Source: Hyphomicrobiales bacterium (GTDB taxonomy: Bacteria; Pseudomonadota; Alphaproteobacteria; Rhizobiales; Xanthobacteraceae). Taken from it: a stretch of DNA of 39,371 bases. The stretch spans positions 1 to 39,371 of the forward strand of contig DAHUXA010000013.1 of assembly GCA_027307405.1 (NCBI GenBank), given 5' to 3'. This document shows, in pieces, positions 31,165 to 39,323 of the stretch. The first letter of the stretch is position 1, and every line of letters starts with the position of its first letter. The translations under genes were made by a program, and so were the position numbers. The notes under the pieces were generated by a model. That model saw only the letters and a program-made list of their open reading frames with translations. It was not told the origin of the DNA and searched no databases.

Positions 31165-31587
31165 ATGGGACGAAGGGTCGCTTACTGGTTCACTGTGATC
31201 GTGCTGGCTGCGCTTTGCGTTATCGCGCTCTATTTCAATTTTTCGCAACCGGCATCAGACGACGGTAGTGCGTCCCTGTCTTTGCGCTTTTCATGGGCCG
31301 GCATTCCGGCCTGCGCGTCGATCTCGCCCGCCTTTGAGCTCGGCAGCATGCCCGCTGGCACCAAGCGTTTGAGTTTCATGATGACCGATCTCAATATGCC
31401 GACATTCCATCACGGCGGTTCGGCAATTGCGTATGCAGGGAATGTAGTGAGCCAGGGCGCGATCCATTACACAGGCCCATGCCCGCCTCGCGGTGAGCAC
31501 CACAATTATCGCTGGACAATGCAGGCGCTCGATGCCGCGGGGAATGTTTTAGGCACGGGCAGTGCTGAGGCAGTGTTTCCGCCGTGA
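31165..31587 (+). CDS. PEBP-like (YbhB/YbcL, Raf kinase inhibitor-like) membrane-anchored protein
   Basis: 140 residues. One N-terminal span (YWFTVIVLAALCVIALYFNF, about 7-26) anchors the protein. The rest has the PEBP pattern: LRFSWAGIPACASISPAFELGSMPAGTKRLSFMMTDLNMPTFHHGG, YTGPCPPRGEHHNYRWTMQALDAAGNVLG. The P-C-P-P-x-G-x-H-H core forms the ligand pocket in this family. It is shorter than typical YbhB proteins (about 160 residues), because the C-terminal helix and the loop before the GP core are reduced. Role unknown. No clear ribosome-binding site precedes the ATG. Confidence 0.78.
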   Translation: MGRRVAYWFTVIVLAALCVIALYFNFSQPASDDGSASLSLRFSWAGIPACASISPAFELGSMPAGTKRLSFMMTDLNMPTFHHGGSAIAYAGNVVSQGAIHYTGPCPPRGEHHNYRWTMQALDAAGNVLGTGSAEAVFPP

Positions 31588-31671
31588 CGCATCCAGTTTT
31601 TTTGCGCCGTGATGCCAATACAAGACACGCGAAAGGTGCCGTTTAAGATCAAGAACGGCGCCCTCCGTCAT

Positions 31672-32655
31672 TCACTCGATCACTTCGTCGGCGGTAAGCA
31701 ACAGCTTCGAGGGCACCGTTAGACCGAGCGCCTTGGCGGTCTTCAGGTTGATGGTCAGCTCGAATTTGGTCGGCTGCTCTATCGGCAGGTCAGCCGGGCT
31801 GGCGCCCTTCAGGATTTTATCGACGAACGTGGCGGCGCGCCGGAACAGGTCATTGCGGTCCACGCCATATGACACAAGCCCGCCAACTTTCGCGAACTCC
31901 CGCAAATGAAACATCGAAGGCAATCGATTTGCTAACGCAGAGTCTGCAATCAGTTTGAGATTCGTCACAAATACCGGATTTGGCATAATGGCAAGAGCAT
32001 CCACGCGCAACTTGACCGCTTCTTGCAGCGCCTTGTCCAAATCGCGGTTGTTGCGTATTTCCAGCGAATGAACTTCGACTTTCATCTTCCGCGCCGAAAG
32101 CTCGATTTCGTTCAGGCCGAGCACGGAGATGGGGTCATCTGGATTCAAAAGCACAGCCACGGAGGAAATGTTAGGAGCAATTTCTTTGAGCAGCTCCAGC
32201 CGTTTGCCGGTCAGTTCTGGGTTCATTTGGGACAGCCCAGTAACGTTGCCGCCAGGCCGTGCCAGACTCGCAACAATCCCAGTCGCCACCGGATCACCCG
32301 CAGCCGCCATCACGATTGGAATTCCACCGGCGGCGTTTTTGGCAACCAGAGTATCATTGGTAACGGCCGTGACGATGAGGTCGACCTTGAGCCGTACGAG
32401 GTCGGCGATGAGCCCCGGAAGGCGTTCATTTTTCCCATCAGAATATCGGTATTCGATGACGATATTTTTTCCATCGACCCATCCCAAATCGGAGAGCCCG
32501 CGCAAGAAAGCCTGGTGCCAGGGCGCGGTGTCGGACGGCGTGAAAGGTGACAGAAGCCCTATTCGGGGAACTTTCGCAGGTTGCTGCGCGCGCGCCGCAA
32601 GCGGCCACGCGGCTGCCGCACCACCAATAAGTGTGATGAACTCGCGCCGCCTCAT
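31672..32655 (-). CDS. Tat-exported ABC transporter substrate-binding protein (PF04392), copy 4
   Basis: 327 residues with the leader MRRREFITLIGG...AARAQQ. Landmarks are [139 protein letters not shown] and ADEVIE. It is closest in its C-terminus to the fossil at 29272-29450 (shared DL.RR.A.F.DK and PADLPIE). No permease or ATPase is adjacent; the upstream neighbour on the same strand is the SDR. The ATG at 32655 begins the Tat motif. Confidence 0.92.
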   Translation of the reverse strand: MRRREFITLIGGAAAAWPLAARAQQPAKVPRIGLLSPFTPSDTAPWHQAFLRGLSDLGWVDGKNIVIEYRYSDGKNERLPGLIADLVRLKVDLIVTAVTNDTLVAKNAAGGIPIVMAAAGDPVATGIVASLARPGGNVTGLSQMNPELTGKRLELLKEIAPNISSVAVLLNPDDPISVLGLNEIELSARKMKVEVHSLEIRNNRDLDKALQEAVKLRVDALAIMPNPVFVTNLKLIADSALANRLPSMFHLREFAKVGGLVSYGVDRNDLFRRAATFVDKILKGASPADLPIEQPTKFELTINLKTAKALGLTVPSKLLLTADEVIE

Positions 32656-32769
32656 TGTCGCCCCCGAGGTCAAGACTTGGATCGTATCTTGGCAGACGAG
32701 CAGGACTGAAAGGGGGCACGCTTCTTAAATGGCCAGCCGACAGAGACCCGCGCCCTTTGCTCGCATCAC

Positions 32770-33561
32770 TCAAGATTCGGAGCTGTAGGTGCGACGCTGA
32801 AGCCGCACCATGCCGTCGATCCAGCGGTCTCGATCCTCCATTTTTCTCCGAATGTAACCCTGCACTTCGGCATGAGGCAGGATCAGGAATGTCTCGCGCT
32901 TTAGACCTTCGATTGCAGCCTGTGCAACCTGTTCCGCCGACAAGATTCCGTCTCCGGATTGCGGCCCTGAGGGAAGGCGGTGGAGCAGCGGCGTGTCCAC
33001 GGCCTGCGGACAAAGAACTGATACCTTGATCCCATCATCTTTATGAGTGATTGCGATATTTTCTGCAAAGCCGACAGCGGCGTGTTTCGTTGTCGAGTAA
33101 ATCGCGCTTCCGATTTGAGTCAGCAGACCTGCAGCAGACACGGTGTTGAGCAGATAGCCGCCGCCGCGCGCCTTCATGCGCGGTATAAGGTGACGGGCTG
33201 CATAGACATGCCCCATCACATTGATAGACCAGGCTCGCTGCCAAAGCTCGTCGGGTCCAGCTGCGGCATTATCCACGCGCGGGGAGAAACCGAGCGCCAC
33301 GCCTGCATTTGAACAATAAAGGTCGATCGGCCCAAAATCAGACTCGGTCTTCTCGATTAACGATCTGACATGCGCTTCCTGCGCCACATCGCAGAGTGCT
33401 GCGGCCGCGCCGATCCTGACCGCCACCGCCTCGGCGGCCTGCAGGTCTATATCCGCAACGATCACCTTCTTCGCGCCAGCTCGATGAAATGCCTCACAAA
33501 GGGCGCGTCCGATCCCGCTTCCTCCTCCTGTTACGATGACGGTTTTGCCGCGAAGCTCCAT
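32770..33561 (-). CDS. Short-chain dehydrogenase/reductase (SDR)
   Basis: 263 residues of the classical SDR fold. The NAD(P) motif is [18 protein letters not shown] (about 8-25), an acidic ADIDL ends beta2 (NAD-favouring), CSNAGV is the NAG motif, and the catalytic Ser-Tyr-Lys are in [23 protein letters not shown]. After it [12 protein letters not shown] closes the site. The substrate is unknown. The ATG at 33561 (MELRGK) is the natural SDR start; the longer frame upstream runs into the dispersed palindrome at 33578. Confidence 0.92.
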   Translation of the reverse strand: MELRGKTVIVTGGGSGIGRALCEAFHRAGAKKVIVADIDLQAAEAVAVRIGAAAALCDVAQEAHVRSLIEKTESDFGPIDLYCSNAGVALGFSPRVDNAAAGPDELWQRAWSINVMGHVYAARHLIPRMKARGGGYLLNTVSAAGLLTQIGSAIYSTTKHAAVGFAENIAITHKDDGIKVSVLCPQAVDTPLLHRLPSGPQSGDGILSAEQVAQAAIEGLKRETFLILPHAEVQGYIRRKMEDRDRWIDGMVRLQRRTYSSES

Positions 33562-33577
33562 AGCCGCATGCCCGTGT

Positions 33578-33608
33578 GATATCCGCCAAGGACCATAAGC
33601 GGACATTG
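33578..33608. repeat. Dispersed intergenic palindrome
   Basis: GATATCCGCCAAGGACCAT then AAGCGGACATTG. It spans the 55 bases between the SDR start and the end of the next binding-protein gene. Confidence 0.65.
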
Positions 33609-33616
33609 CCCTGAAC

Positions 33617-34600
33617 TTACTCGATCACCTCGTCGGCGGTGGCGAGCAGCGACTGCGGAACGGTCAGGCCGAGCGCCTTTGCTGTCTTGAGATTGACAAC
33701 CAGCTCGTACTTGGTCGGCGCCTGCACCGGCATGTCGGCCGGCTTCTCGCCCTTGAGGATTCGATCGACATATGCCGCGGCTCGCCGGAGCGGATCGTGC
33801 GTATTGGGCCCGTATGAAATCAGGCCACCATCTGCTGCGTAGTAGCGATAAGGATAAACTGACGGCAATCTGTGGCGAGCGGCAAGACTGATTAGGAGCT
33901 TGCGACGAGCCCCCGTGCCGCCTGCCGTGACGATCACGCCGCCATTTCCGGAACGTGCGAACGCTGCCACGCTACGCTCGATTTCGTCGGGGTCGCGAAC
34001 GTCCACCGGCGTGAGCTCAACACCAAGCGACTGGGCGACCGATCGAACGGCCCCGAATTGTCCGATGCCAGCCGCAGAGGTGGGATCACGAAACACCAGG
34101 GCGCGGGTCACGTTGGGCGCGATTTGCTTGAGCAACTCGGCCCACTTACCGCTCATGCTGTACTCGAAATTCGAGAAGCCGGTGATGTTGCCGCCCGGGT
34201 GGGCCATGCTTTGGACGAAGCCGGCACCAACCGGGTCAGGAGCGTTTACGAACACGATCGGGATCGTACGCGTAGCCTGTTGCAGCGGCGCAACCGCTAT
34301 ACTGCCTATGCTAACGATCACGTCCGGCGCGAGTGCGACCAACTCCGCCGAGTACCGGCGAAGGCTGTCGACATCACGCCCAATCTGACGGATTTCGATC
34401 TTGAGATCGCGCCCGACCGTCCACCCTAACTGCTGAAGGGTTTGCTCGAACATTTTGGTCCGTGCTTGCGCCTCCGGATCGTCCGATCCGAGGACGTTGA
34501 GCATGCCAACGTGGCGCACGCGCTCTGGCTGTTGCGCGCGGACCGCAAGCGGCCAAGCTGCCGTACCACCAAGGATACCCAGAAATTCCCGCCGCCTCAT
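33617..34600 (-). CDS. Tat-exported ABC transporter substrate-binding protein (PF04392), copy 5
   Basis: 327 residues with the leader [12 protein letters not shown]...AVRAQQ. Landmarks are [146 protein letters not shown] and ADEVIE. Several cleft residues differ from the other copies (MAHPGGN in place of LARPGGN). Its C-terminus is nearly the same as the internally deleted copy at 36643-36841. There are no partner transport genes. Confidence 0.92.
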   Translation of the reverse strand: MRRREFLGILGGTAAWPLAVRAQQPERVRHVGMLNVLGSDDPEAQARTKMFEQTLQQLGWTVGRDLKIEIRQIGRDVDSLRRYSAELVALAPDVIVSIGSIAVAPLQQATRTIPIVFVNAPDPVGAGFVQSMAHPGGNITGFSNFEYSMSGKWAELLKQIAPNVTRALVFRDPTSAAGIGQFGAVRSVAQSLGVELTPVDVRDPDEIERSVAAFARSGNGGVIVTAGGTGARRKLLISLAARHRLPSVYPYRYYAADGGLISYGPNTHDPLRRAAAYVDRILKGEKPADMPVQAPTKYELVVNLKTAKALGLTVPQSLLATADEVIE

Positions 34601-34684
34601 GAGTGCCCCCACCTTCGGGGTGGGATCGTACTCTCTCACACTGACCCGCTGGAAGGGCTGGTTTTGCACGAAGATCCGGGCGGT

Positions 34685-35839
34685 CTAGACCTTCCCAAAC
34701 ACGAAGCGCGTTCCAACTGCCGAGTGGATCACCTTGTCGCCGAGCGCTGCTCGCGCAAGGTCGTAAAAGCGGTCCCCGGTGCAATGCGCGGTGATCAGAT
34801 AGTCGGGGTCGATCCCCCGGAATTCCTCGATTGTCTTATTGATGTAGTCATCGCCGAGGGGCGGCACCACATGGAAGCCGCCGATGACCGCGTGCACCTT
34901 GTCGACACCAGCGGCTGCCTTGGCCTGGCGCACGGTGTTGATCACGCCGCGGTGGCTGCATGAAGTCAGCACCACAAGGCCCTTGTTCTTGACCATATAA
35001 TTGGTGCCAATCTCGTGCTCGAAATCGTCCGGGATATAGCTGCCCGTGTTCTTGTGCACGGGCATCTTTTCCGGGAAGCAGCCGAATCCGTCGAAAATGC
35101 CAACTATCTCCGTGCTCGGCTGCAGGGGCTGCTCGAATGACGTCTGCCCGATGCGGCCGGTGGTAAAGGCATGGTCGGCAACGATAGCCGGCTCCGATGC
35201 CATCATCAGTGTGAGATCGGCGTCCAGGATCGCCTTGCGGTCGAGCGCTCCGAAGTTGCCGCCGGGATTGCGGCGCAGGCAAAAACAATCCTCACCGCCG
35301 ACATAGAACGGCATTTTTTTCTTGAGCACGCTTCCGTGCGCTTTCAAAAAGCCGACCATGCCGCCGAAATGATCGTAATGGCCGTGGCTGAGCACGATGG
35401 CGTCGAAGCAGGACGGCTCGATGCCGAGAATGGACATGTTGTTGTTGAGCACTTCTGGCGTGTAGCCGAAATCGATAAGGACATTGCGCTCTTCGCCGCC
35501 GGCAAAGGATTGCGCATGCATCGAAAGACCCCACTCGCCATTGAGGATGTGGCGCGGCGGCACGTCCGGCCTGGTGTTGCCGCTGCGACGTTCAATGGTC
35601 AGCCCGTCGCGCTTTTCGCTCGGCACGAACTGGATCACGATATTGTCGGTGACCATGCGCACCGCGAGCGTGTCGACCACCGGAACCTCGCTGCGCAAAG
35701 TCTTGGCCGGTGCGGTGCGGGTATTGGCGACGAGCGTCGCCATCATTGCGGTGACGAAACCCGCACCTCCGGAGCAAAATGAGCTCGACGCCGATAGGAA
35801 TGAGGCTGCCGCATCTTGGGCGCAGGGACCAAACAACAT
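34685..35839 (-). CDS. MBL-fold metallo-hydrolase (COG1237-like)
   Basis: 384 residues. The metal motif is IVLSHGHYDHFGG (about residue 150), with VLIDFGYTPEVLNNNM before it and TSCSHRGVINTVRQAK and IGGFHVVPPLGDD after it, supplying further metal ligands. The arrangement fits COG1237-type metallo-beta-lactamase proteins related to the dihydropterin phosphate synthase group, of uncertain substrate. The first ~50 residues (Ala/Ser-rich, one short hydrophobic stretch) are unlike the fold and could be a membrane or export leader. GGAGG precedes the ATG at 35839, supporting the full-length reading. Confidence 0.88.
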   Translation of the reverse strand: MLFGPCAQDAAASFLSASSSFCSGGAGFVTAMMATLVANTRTAPAKTLRSEVPVVDTLAVRMVTDNIVIQFVPSEKRDGLTIERRSGNTRPDVPPRHILNGEWGLSMHAQSFAGGEERNVLIDFGYTPEVLNNNMSILGIEPSCFDAIVLSHGHYDHFGGMVGFLKAHGSVLKKKMPFYVGGEDCFCLRRNPGGNFGALDRKAILDADLTLMMASEPAIVADHAFTTGRIGQTSFEQPLQPSTEIVGIFDGFGCFPEKMPVHKNTGSYIPDDFEHEIGTNYMVKNKGLVVLTSCSHRGVINTVRQAKAAAGVDKVHAVIGGFHVVPPLGDDYINKTIEEFRGIDPDYLITAHCTGDRFYDLARAALGDKVIHSAVGTRFVFGKV

Positions 35840-36028
35840 GCACTTCCTCCTTTGAAATGACAGTTAGGGCGTTCATCGCGCTTGGCCCAAGGCAATGGCG
35901 TCAGGGGACACCGGCATCGCTCACTGCATTTGCGTATATACATCGACAAGGACGTGATCAAAATAATTCAAGTGGATCAAACTAAGTCGCAGAAACTCGA
36001 TGTAGGGAACAATGAAAAGCGTGAAGGC

Positions 36029-36060
36029 GATGTCCACTTTACGCCGAATAGCGGACATAG
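36029..36060. repeat. Dispersed intergenic palindrome
   Basis: GATGTCCACTTT and AATAGCGGACATAG arms around ACGCCG; a further half-copy (GTGTCCGCTCTT) follows at about 36077. These lie in the 298-base gap between the MBL-hydrolase start and the end of the next minus-strand gene; nothing else was found in that gap. Confidence 0.65.
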
Positions 36061-36137
36061 CGAAAAGTCAGCACTGTGTCCGCTCTTATCCCGAAAGCCC
36101 ACGTCAGTGTGACGAGATTTTGGCTGCAGCTCCGTTG

Positions 36138-36512
36138 TCATTTCGCACACGACTTGTCGAGCGCCTCAAGCATCGAACCGATCTCCTGAGCATCTTTTGA
36201 ATCCGGATCGATGTCCTGAAGCCCGTCCATTAACGCGACGTATTCAGGACCCAACTTCGTCGCCAGTTCCTCCATTTTCTGATTGAGTTCATCGATTTTC
36301 TTCATATCTTTTTTCTGTTCGGCCTCATCGATCTGAGCACCGAGCTTACCGATATCGCAATAGGTCTGGGTCTTACCCTTATCGCTGCTAATAATTTTGA
36401 TGACCTTTTGCGCGCCTGCCTTGGTTACCTTCGTAGGGTTCGGACTTTGAGTCTGCGCAACAACCGGAACGGCAGCGATTAGTAAAATGCCAACAATCAA
36501 CTTCAGATTCAT
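36138..36512 (-). CDS. Secreted helical hypothetical protein
   Basis: 124 residues: signal peptide (MNLKLIVGILLIAAVPVVAQ), then a Lys-rich linker and helical parts KAGAQKVIKIISSDKGKTQTYCDIGKLGAQIDEAEQKKDMKKIDELNQKMEELATKLG and LMDGLQDIDPDSKDAQEIGSMLEALDKSC. Two cysteines may pair. The heptad-like charged segment could form a coiled coil. No family is recognised. AGGAG before the ATG at 36512 supports this start over the longer frame. Confidence 0.7.
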   Translation of the reverse strand: MNLKLIVGILLIAAVPVVAQTQSPNPTKVTKAGAQKVIKIISSDKGKTQTYCDIGKLGAQIDEAEQKKDMKKIDELNQKMEELATKLGPEYVALMDGLQDIDPDSKDAQEIGSMLEALDKSCAK

Positions 36513-36642
36513 GCAGGTCTCCTTTGGTATGACGTCACGATGATGGCCTGATCCAAAAAAATACAAAACAAAGATCTCATAATACCGCTGTCTTATTTAG
36601 CCCTCGACGCTCAGAACAAGCCAAAGCAGACATTCGGAGCCG

Positions 36643-36841
36643 CTATTCGATCACCTCGTCGGCGCGGCCGAGCAGAGCCGGCGGAATTGTGAGACCCAGC
36701 GCCTTAGCGGTTTTAAGATTGACCACCAGCTCATACTTGGTCGGCGCTTGCACTGGAAGATCAGCCGGCTTCTCGCCTTTGAGGATGCGGCCATGCCGCC
36801 ACCGTTCCGCCTAAGAGTGCGATGAACTGGCGTCGCTGCAT
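36643..36841 (-). pseudogene. PF04392 substrate-binding protein with the middle deleted
   Basis: From the ATG at 36841 the minus strand reads [12 protein letters not shown] then VAAWP, a Tat leader. Directly after it, in another frame, come [39 protein letters not shown] and GRADEVIE with a TAG at 36643. About 250 codons between the leader and the last ~50 residues are gone, and the join is out of frame. The C-terminal part is nearly identical to copy 5, so the event could be recent. Confidence 0.85.
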
Positions 36842-36933
36842 GTGCCCCAGTCAGGACCCGCTTTGTGCAATTGAGCCTAGCACTTTGCGATCGGGAGGCG
36901 AGTGGGAAATGGCACACAACCGGCTGTTGGCCC

Positions 36934-36958
36934 GATGTCCGCTTGGGTCATGTGGACG
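36934..36958. repeat. Dispersed intergenic palindrome (short form)
   Basis: GATGTCCGCTTGGGTCATG then TGGAC; the right arm is degraded. It lies in the gap before the FixK box of the LivK-type gene. Confidence 0.5.
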
Positions 36959-37053
36959 GAGAGGTCCGCAAGTCTGGACGTGACTGGCGCAACCTCCGTG
37001 CCGAAACGCAAAGGCTGCTGCGACAAAGGCAACGCCCGTAAACTGCAAGGTTT

Positions 37054-37067
37054 TTGATCTGTATCAA
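37054..37067. promoter_or_regulatory. Perfect FixK/FNR palindrome upstream of a LivK-type binding protein gene
   Basis: TTGATCTGTATCAA is an exact TTGAT-N4-ATCAA operator. With the box at -41.5 transcription would start near 37102, 28 bases before the ATG at 37130. This predicts activation under low oxygen by a FixK/FNR-type regulator. Confidence 0.75.
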
Positions 37068-37129
37068 TGATTGACGAGAAGTGATTGCGGTCAACTTGCC
37101 ACCATTCGGGATTCAACTGAGAGGGGCCC

Positions 37130-38395
37130 ATGAAAACGCGATTGGTTAGCATTATCCGTTTGGCATTATCCTCTTTGGCTGCTGCGCTAATTCTTATCGC
37201 AGCGCCTGCGAAAGCGGCTGATCCGATTAAAATCGGTTTCGGCATGTCACTTACCGGCCCGCTGGCGGCCAACGGCAAAATGTCGCTGGTGGCGATGCAG
37301 ATTTGGGAAGACGACATCAATGCTAAAGGTGGGCTGCTCGGCCGGCCGGTTAAGCTCGTCTATTACGATGATCAAAGCAGTCCATCGCAGGTGCCCGGCA
37401 TCTACGCCAAGCTGCTCGATATCGACAAGGTCGACCTGATTATCAGCGGCTACGCTTCAACTCAGATCGCCGCCGCGATGCCGGTCGCGATCCAGAAGAA
37501 AAAGCTGTTCATCAGTCTCTTTGGCACCGGCATCAACGAGACGTTCAACTACCCTAAATATTTCTCGATGATTCCGAACGGCCCGACGCCGAAGCCGGCC
37601 TTCACGCGCGGCTTCTTCAAGGTAGCCGAAGTACAGAAGCCGAAGCCGCAGACGATTGCGATCGCGATGGCCGACGCCGAGTTCGGCCGCAACGCTTGCG
37701 AGGGCGCGCATCAAAATGCCCAGGCATCGGGCTTTAAGATTGTTTATGAGAAGAGCTATCCGCCTTCCACCACCGACTTCTCCCCGATCGTGCGGGCCAT
37801 CCAGGCCGTGAATCCGGATCTGATGGTAGTCTGTTCTTATCCGCTCGACACCGTCGGCATGGTCAAGGCGATGCACGAGGTCGGCTTCAAGCCAAAAATG
37901 TGGGGCGGCGCGATGGTCGGCCTGCAGGCGACCGTGTTCAAGACCCAGCTTGGTCCGCTGCTCAATGGCGTCGTCAATTACGAGACCTGGTTGCCGGTCA
38001 AGTCGATGGAGTTCCCCGGTTCGCTCGAACTGCTCAAGAAATATCAGGAGCGCGCCAAGTCTGCCGGCACCGATCCGCTCGGCTACTATATGCCGGTGTG
38101 GGCTTATGCCGACCTGCAGGTGCTCGGCGACGCTATCGCTGCCACCAAGAGCCTGAATGACGACGTGCTCGCCGACTATATTCGCAAGACGACGTTCAAG
38201 ACGGTCGTCGGCGACGTGAAGTTTGGCAAACAAGGCGAGTGGGCCGAGGAACGCACACTGGCGGCCCAATTCCAGAACATCAAGGGCAACGGCATCGACG
38301 ACTTCCGCGATCTGACGACCGAGGTGATCATCTACCCGCCGCAATATAAAAGTGGCGAAGTGATCTATCCTTACGAAAAGGCGCTCGGAAAATAG
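37130..38395 (+). CDS. Branched-chain amino-acid type (LivK-like) ABC substrate-binding protein, orphan
   Basis: 421 residues, periplasmic-binding-protein type 1 fold. The signal peptide (about 1-29, PAKAAD) is followed by KIGFGMSLTGPLAANGKMSLVAMQIWEDDINAKGGLLGRPVKLVYYDDQSSP, IISGYASTQIAAAMPVAIQKKKLFISLFG and AMADAEFGRNACEGAHQNAQASGF. The family binds branched-chain amino acids, aromatic acids, amides or urea; the GASLTG pocket is GMSLTG and the acidic DDQSSP is typical. Ligand unknown. LivHMGF partners are absent; instead a b561-like membrane protein follows 25 bases downstream. GAGAGGGG precedes the ATG and a perfect FixK/FNR box lies upstream. Confidence 0.92.
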   Translation: MKTRLVSIIRLALSSLAAALILIAAPAKAADPIKIGFGMSLTGPLAANGKMSLVAMQIWEDDINAKGGLLGRPVKLVYYDDQSSPSQVPGIYAKLLDIDKVDLIISGYASTQIAAAMPVAIQKKKLFISLFGTGINETFNYPKYFSMIPNGPTPKPAFTRGFFKVAEVQKPKPQTIAIAMADAEFGRNACEGAHQNAQASGFKIVYEKSYPPSTTDFSPIVRAIQAVNPDLMVVCSYPLDTVGMVKAMHEVGFKPKMWGGAMVGLQATVFKTQLGPLLNGVVNYETWLPVKSMEFPGSLELLKKYQERAKSAGTDPLGYYMPVWAYADLQVLGDAIAATKSLNDDVLADYIRKTTFKTVVGDVKFGKQGEWAEERTLAAQFQNIKGNGIDDFRDLTTEVIIYPPQYKSGEVIYPYEKALGK

Positions 38396-38420
38396 AATTG
38401 GTGACTGGCCCTGTTTGACG

Positions 38421-39137
38421 ATGAACGAGAGTCAGTCACACATCCCGACGGAGGTTTATCTCGATTTTCTGGGACGCACGATCCCGATTCACTGGAGTTA
38501 CCACGCGATCCTGATGGCGGGAGTTTGGTTTGTATTGGTTCCGCTCTGCATTATCACGATCAGATACGGCAAACCGAAGCCAACGCAATACGGCATCAGG
38601 GAAGAGATCAGGCTTACTAATGTAGTCTGGTGGTGGTTCAGCGTTCACAAATTTGGTTTTTATCTTGCTATTGGCCTTTCACTTGCGGGCTTGGCTATGG
38701 CGTTGACGGTCAGCCGCGGCTTCAGCGGTTCCGTGCATTCAATATTCGGATTCACCACCATCATCTTGGGATGTTTGCAGATTGCTTCGGGCTGGCTCAG
38801 AGGGTCTCACGGTGGAAAATACTACCACACTGCCGATCCGGACGATCCTACGACATGGCATGGCGATCATTTCGACATGACCCCGCGCAGGCGGAAGTTC
38901 GAGGCCTATCACAAGACCGCCGGCTATTTTGCAGGTTTTTTCGCGGTCGGCGCGGTGGCTTCCGGCCTGATGCAATACCCGATGCGCGTGCTGACAGGTG
39001 TCATTCTGATGATCGCGCTTGTCGCGCTCGTGCTGTGCATTGTGCTGGAGCACAAAGGGCTGCGATACGATGGCTACCGTGCGGCCTTTGGCAACGACCC
39101 CGATTACCCCCACAATAAAGCGCGCAAAGACCTGTAG
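38421..39137 (+). CDS. Cytochrome b561-like integral membrane protein
   Basis: 238 residues with about six hydrophobic spans. Candidate heme-ligand histidines lie at span edges: IHWSYHAILMAGVWFVLVPL, SVHKFGFYLAIGLSLAGL, SVHSIFGFTTIILGCLQI and AYHKTAGYFAGFF. This spacing fits the eukaryote-type b561/ferric-reductase transmembrane group, which moves electrons across membranes. A hydrophilic loop with GGKYYHTADPDDPTTWHGDHFDMTP separates the spans. It is 25 bases behind the LivK-type gene and probably shares its FixK/FNR-controlled transcript. ATG at 38421 was taken over an in-frame TTG at 38415. Confidence 0.8.
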   Translation: MNESQSHIPTEVYLDFLGRTIPIHWSYHAILMAGVWFVLVPLCIITIRYGKPKPTQYGIREEIRLTNVVWWWFSVHKFGFYLAIGLSLAGLAMALTVSRGFSGSVHSIFGFTTIILGCLQIASGWLRGSHGGKYYHTADPDDPTTWHGDHFDMTPRRRKFEAYHKTAGYFAGFFAVGAVASGLMQYPMRVLTGVILMIALVALVLCIVLEHKGLRYDGYRAAFGNDPDYPHNKARKDL

Positions 39138-39176
39138 CGGAATCGGCTGGCTCAAAAACGGATGCCTGCCGAAATA

Positions 39177-39323
39177 CTATTCCGTCGCACCGGGCTCCTG
39201 AAAATACGTCCCACCCGGGGCGCGAAAATTCCGTGCGTAGTAATCAGTCCAGGCTAGCGTCACGGCAAATACGGTGAACACAAGAACGATCCCGGCAACG
39301 ACAATGGCGGTTTCCGTTGGCAT
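39177..39323 (-). CDS. Small single-span membrane protein (48 aa)
   Basis: The frame reads MPTETAIVVAGIVLVFTVFA, then VTLAWTDYYARNFRAP and ends EPGATE. One hydrophobic span near the N-terminus is followed by a short basic-aromatic stretch. Similar short membrane proteins occur in Bradyrhizobium genomes. It converges on the b561-like gene, with 39 bases between stops. Confidence 0.65.
   Translation of the reverse strand: MPTETAIVVAGIVLVFTVFAVTLAWTDYYARNFRAPGGTYFQEPGATE

Noticed and set aside
37457-38344. A 295-codon minus-strand open frame across the LivK-type gene
   Set aside because: It is the high-GC antisense shadow of a clear binding protein; Arg/His/Leu-rich composition, no family motifs.
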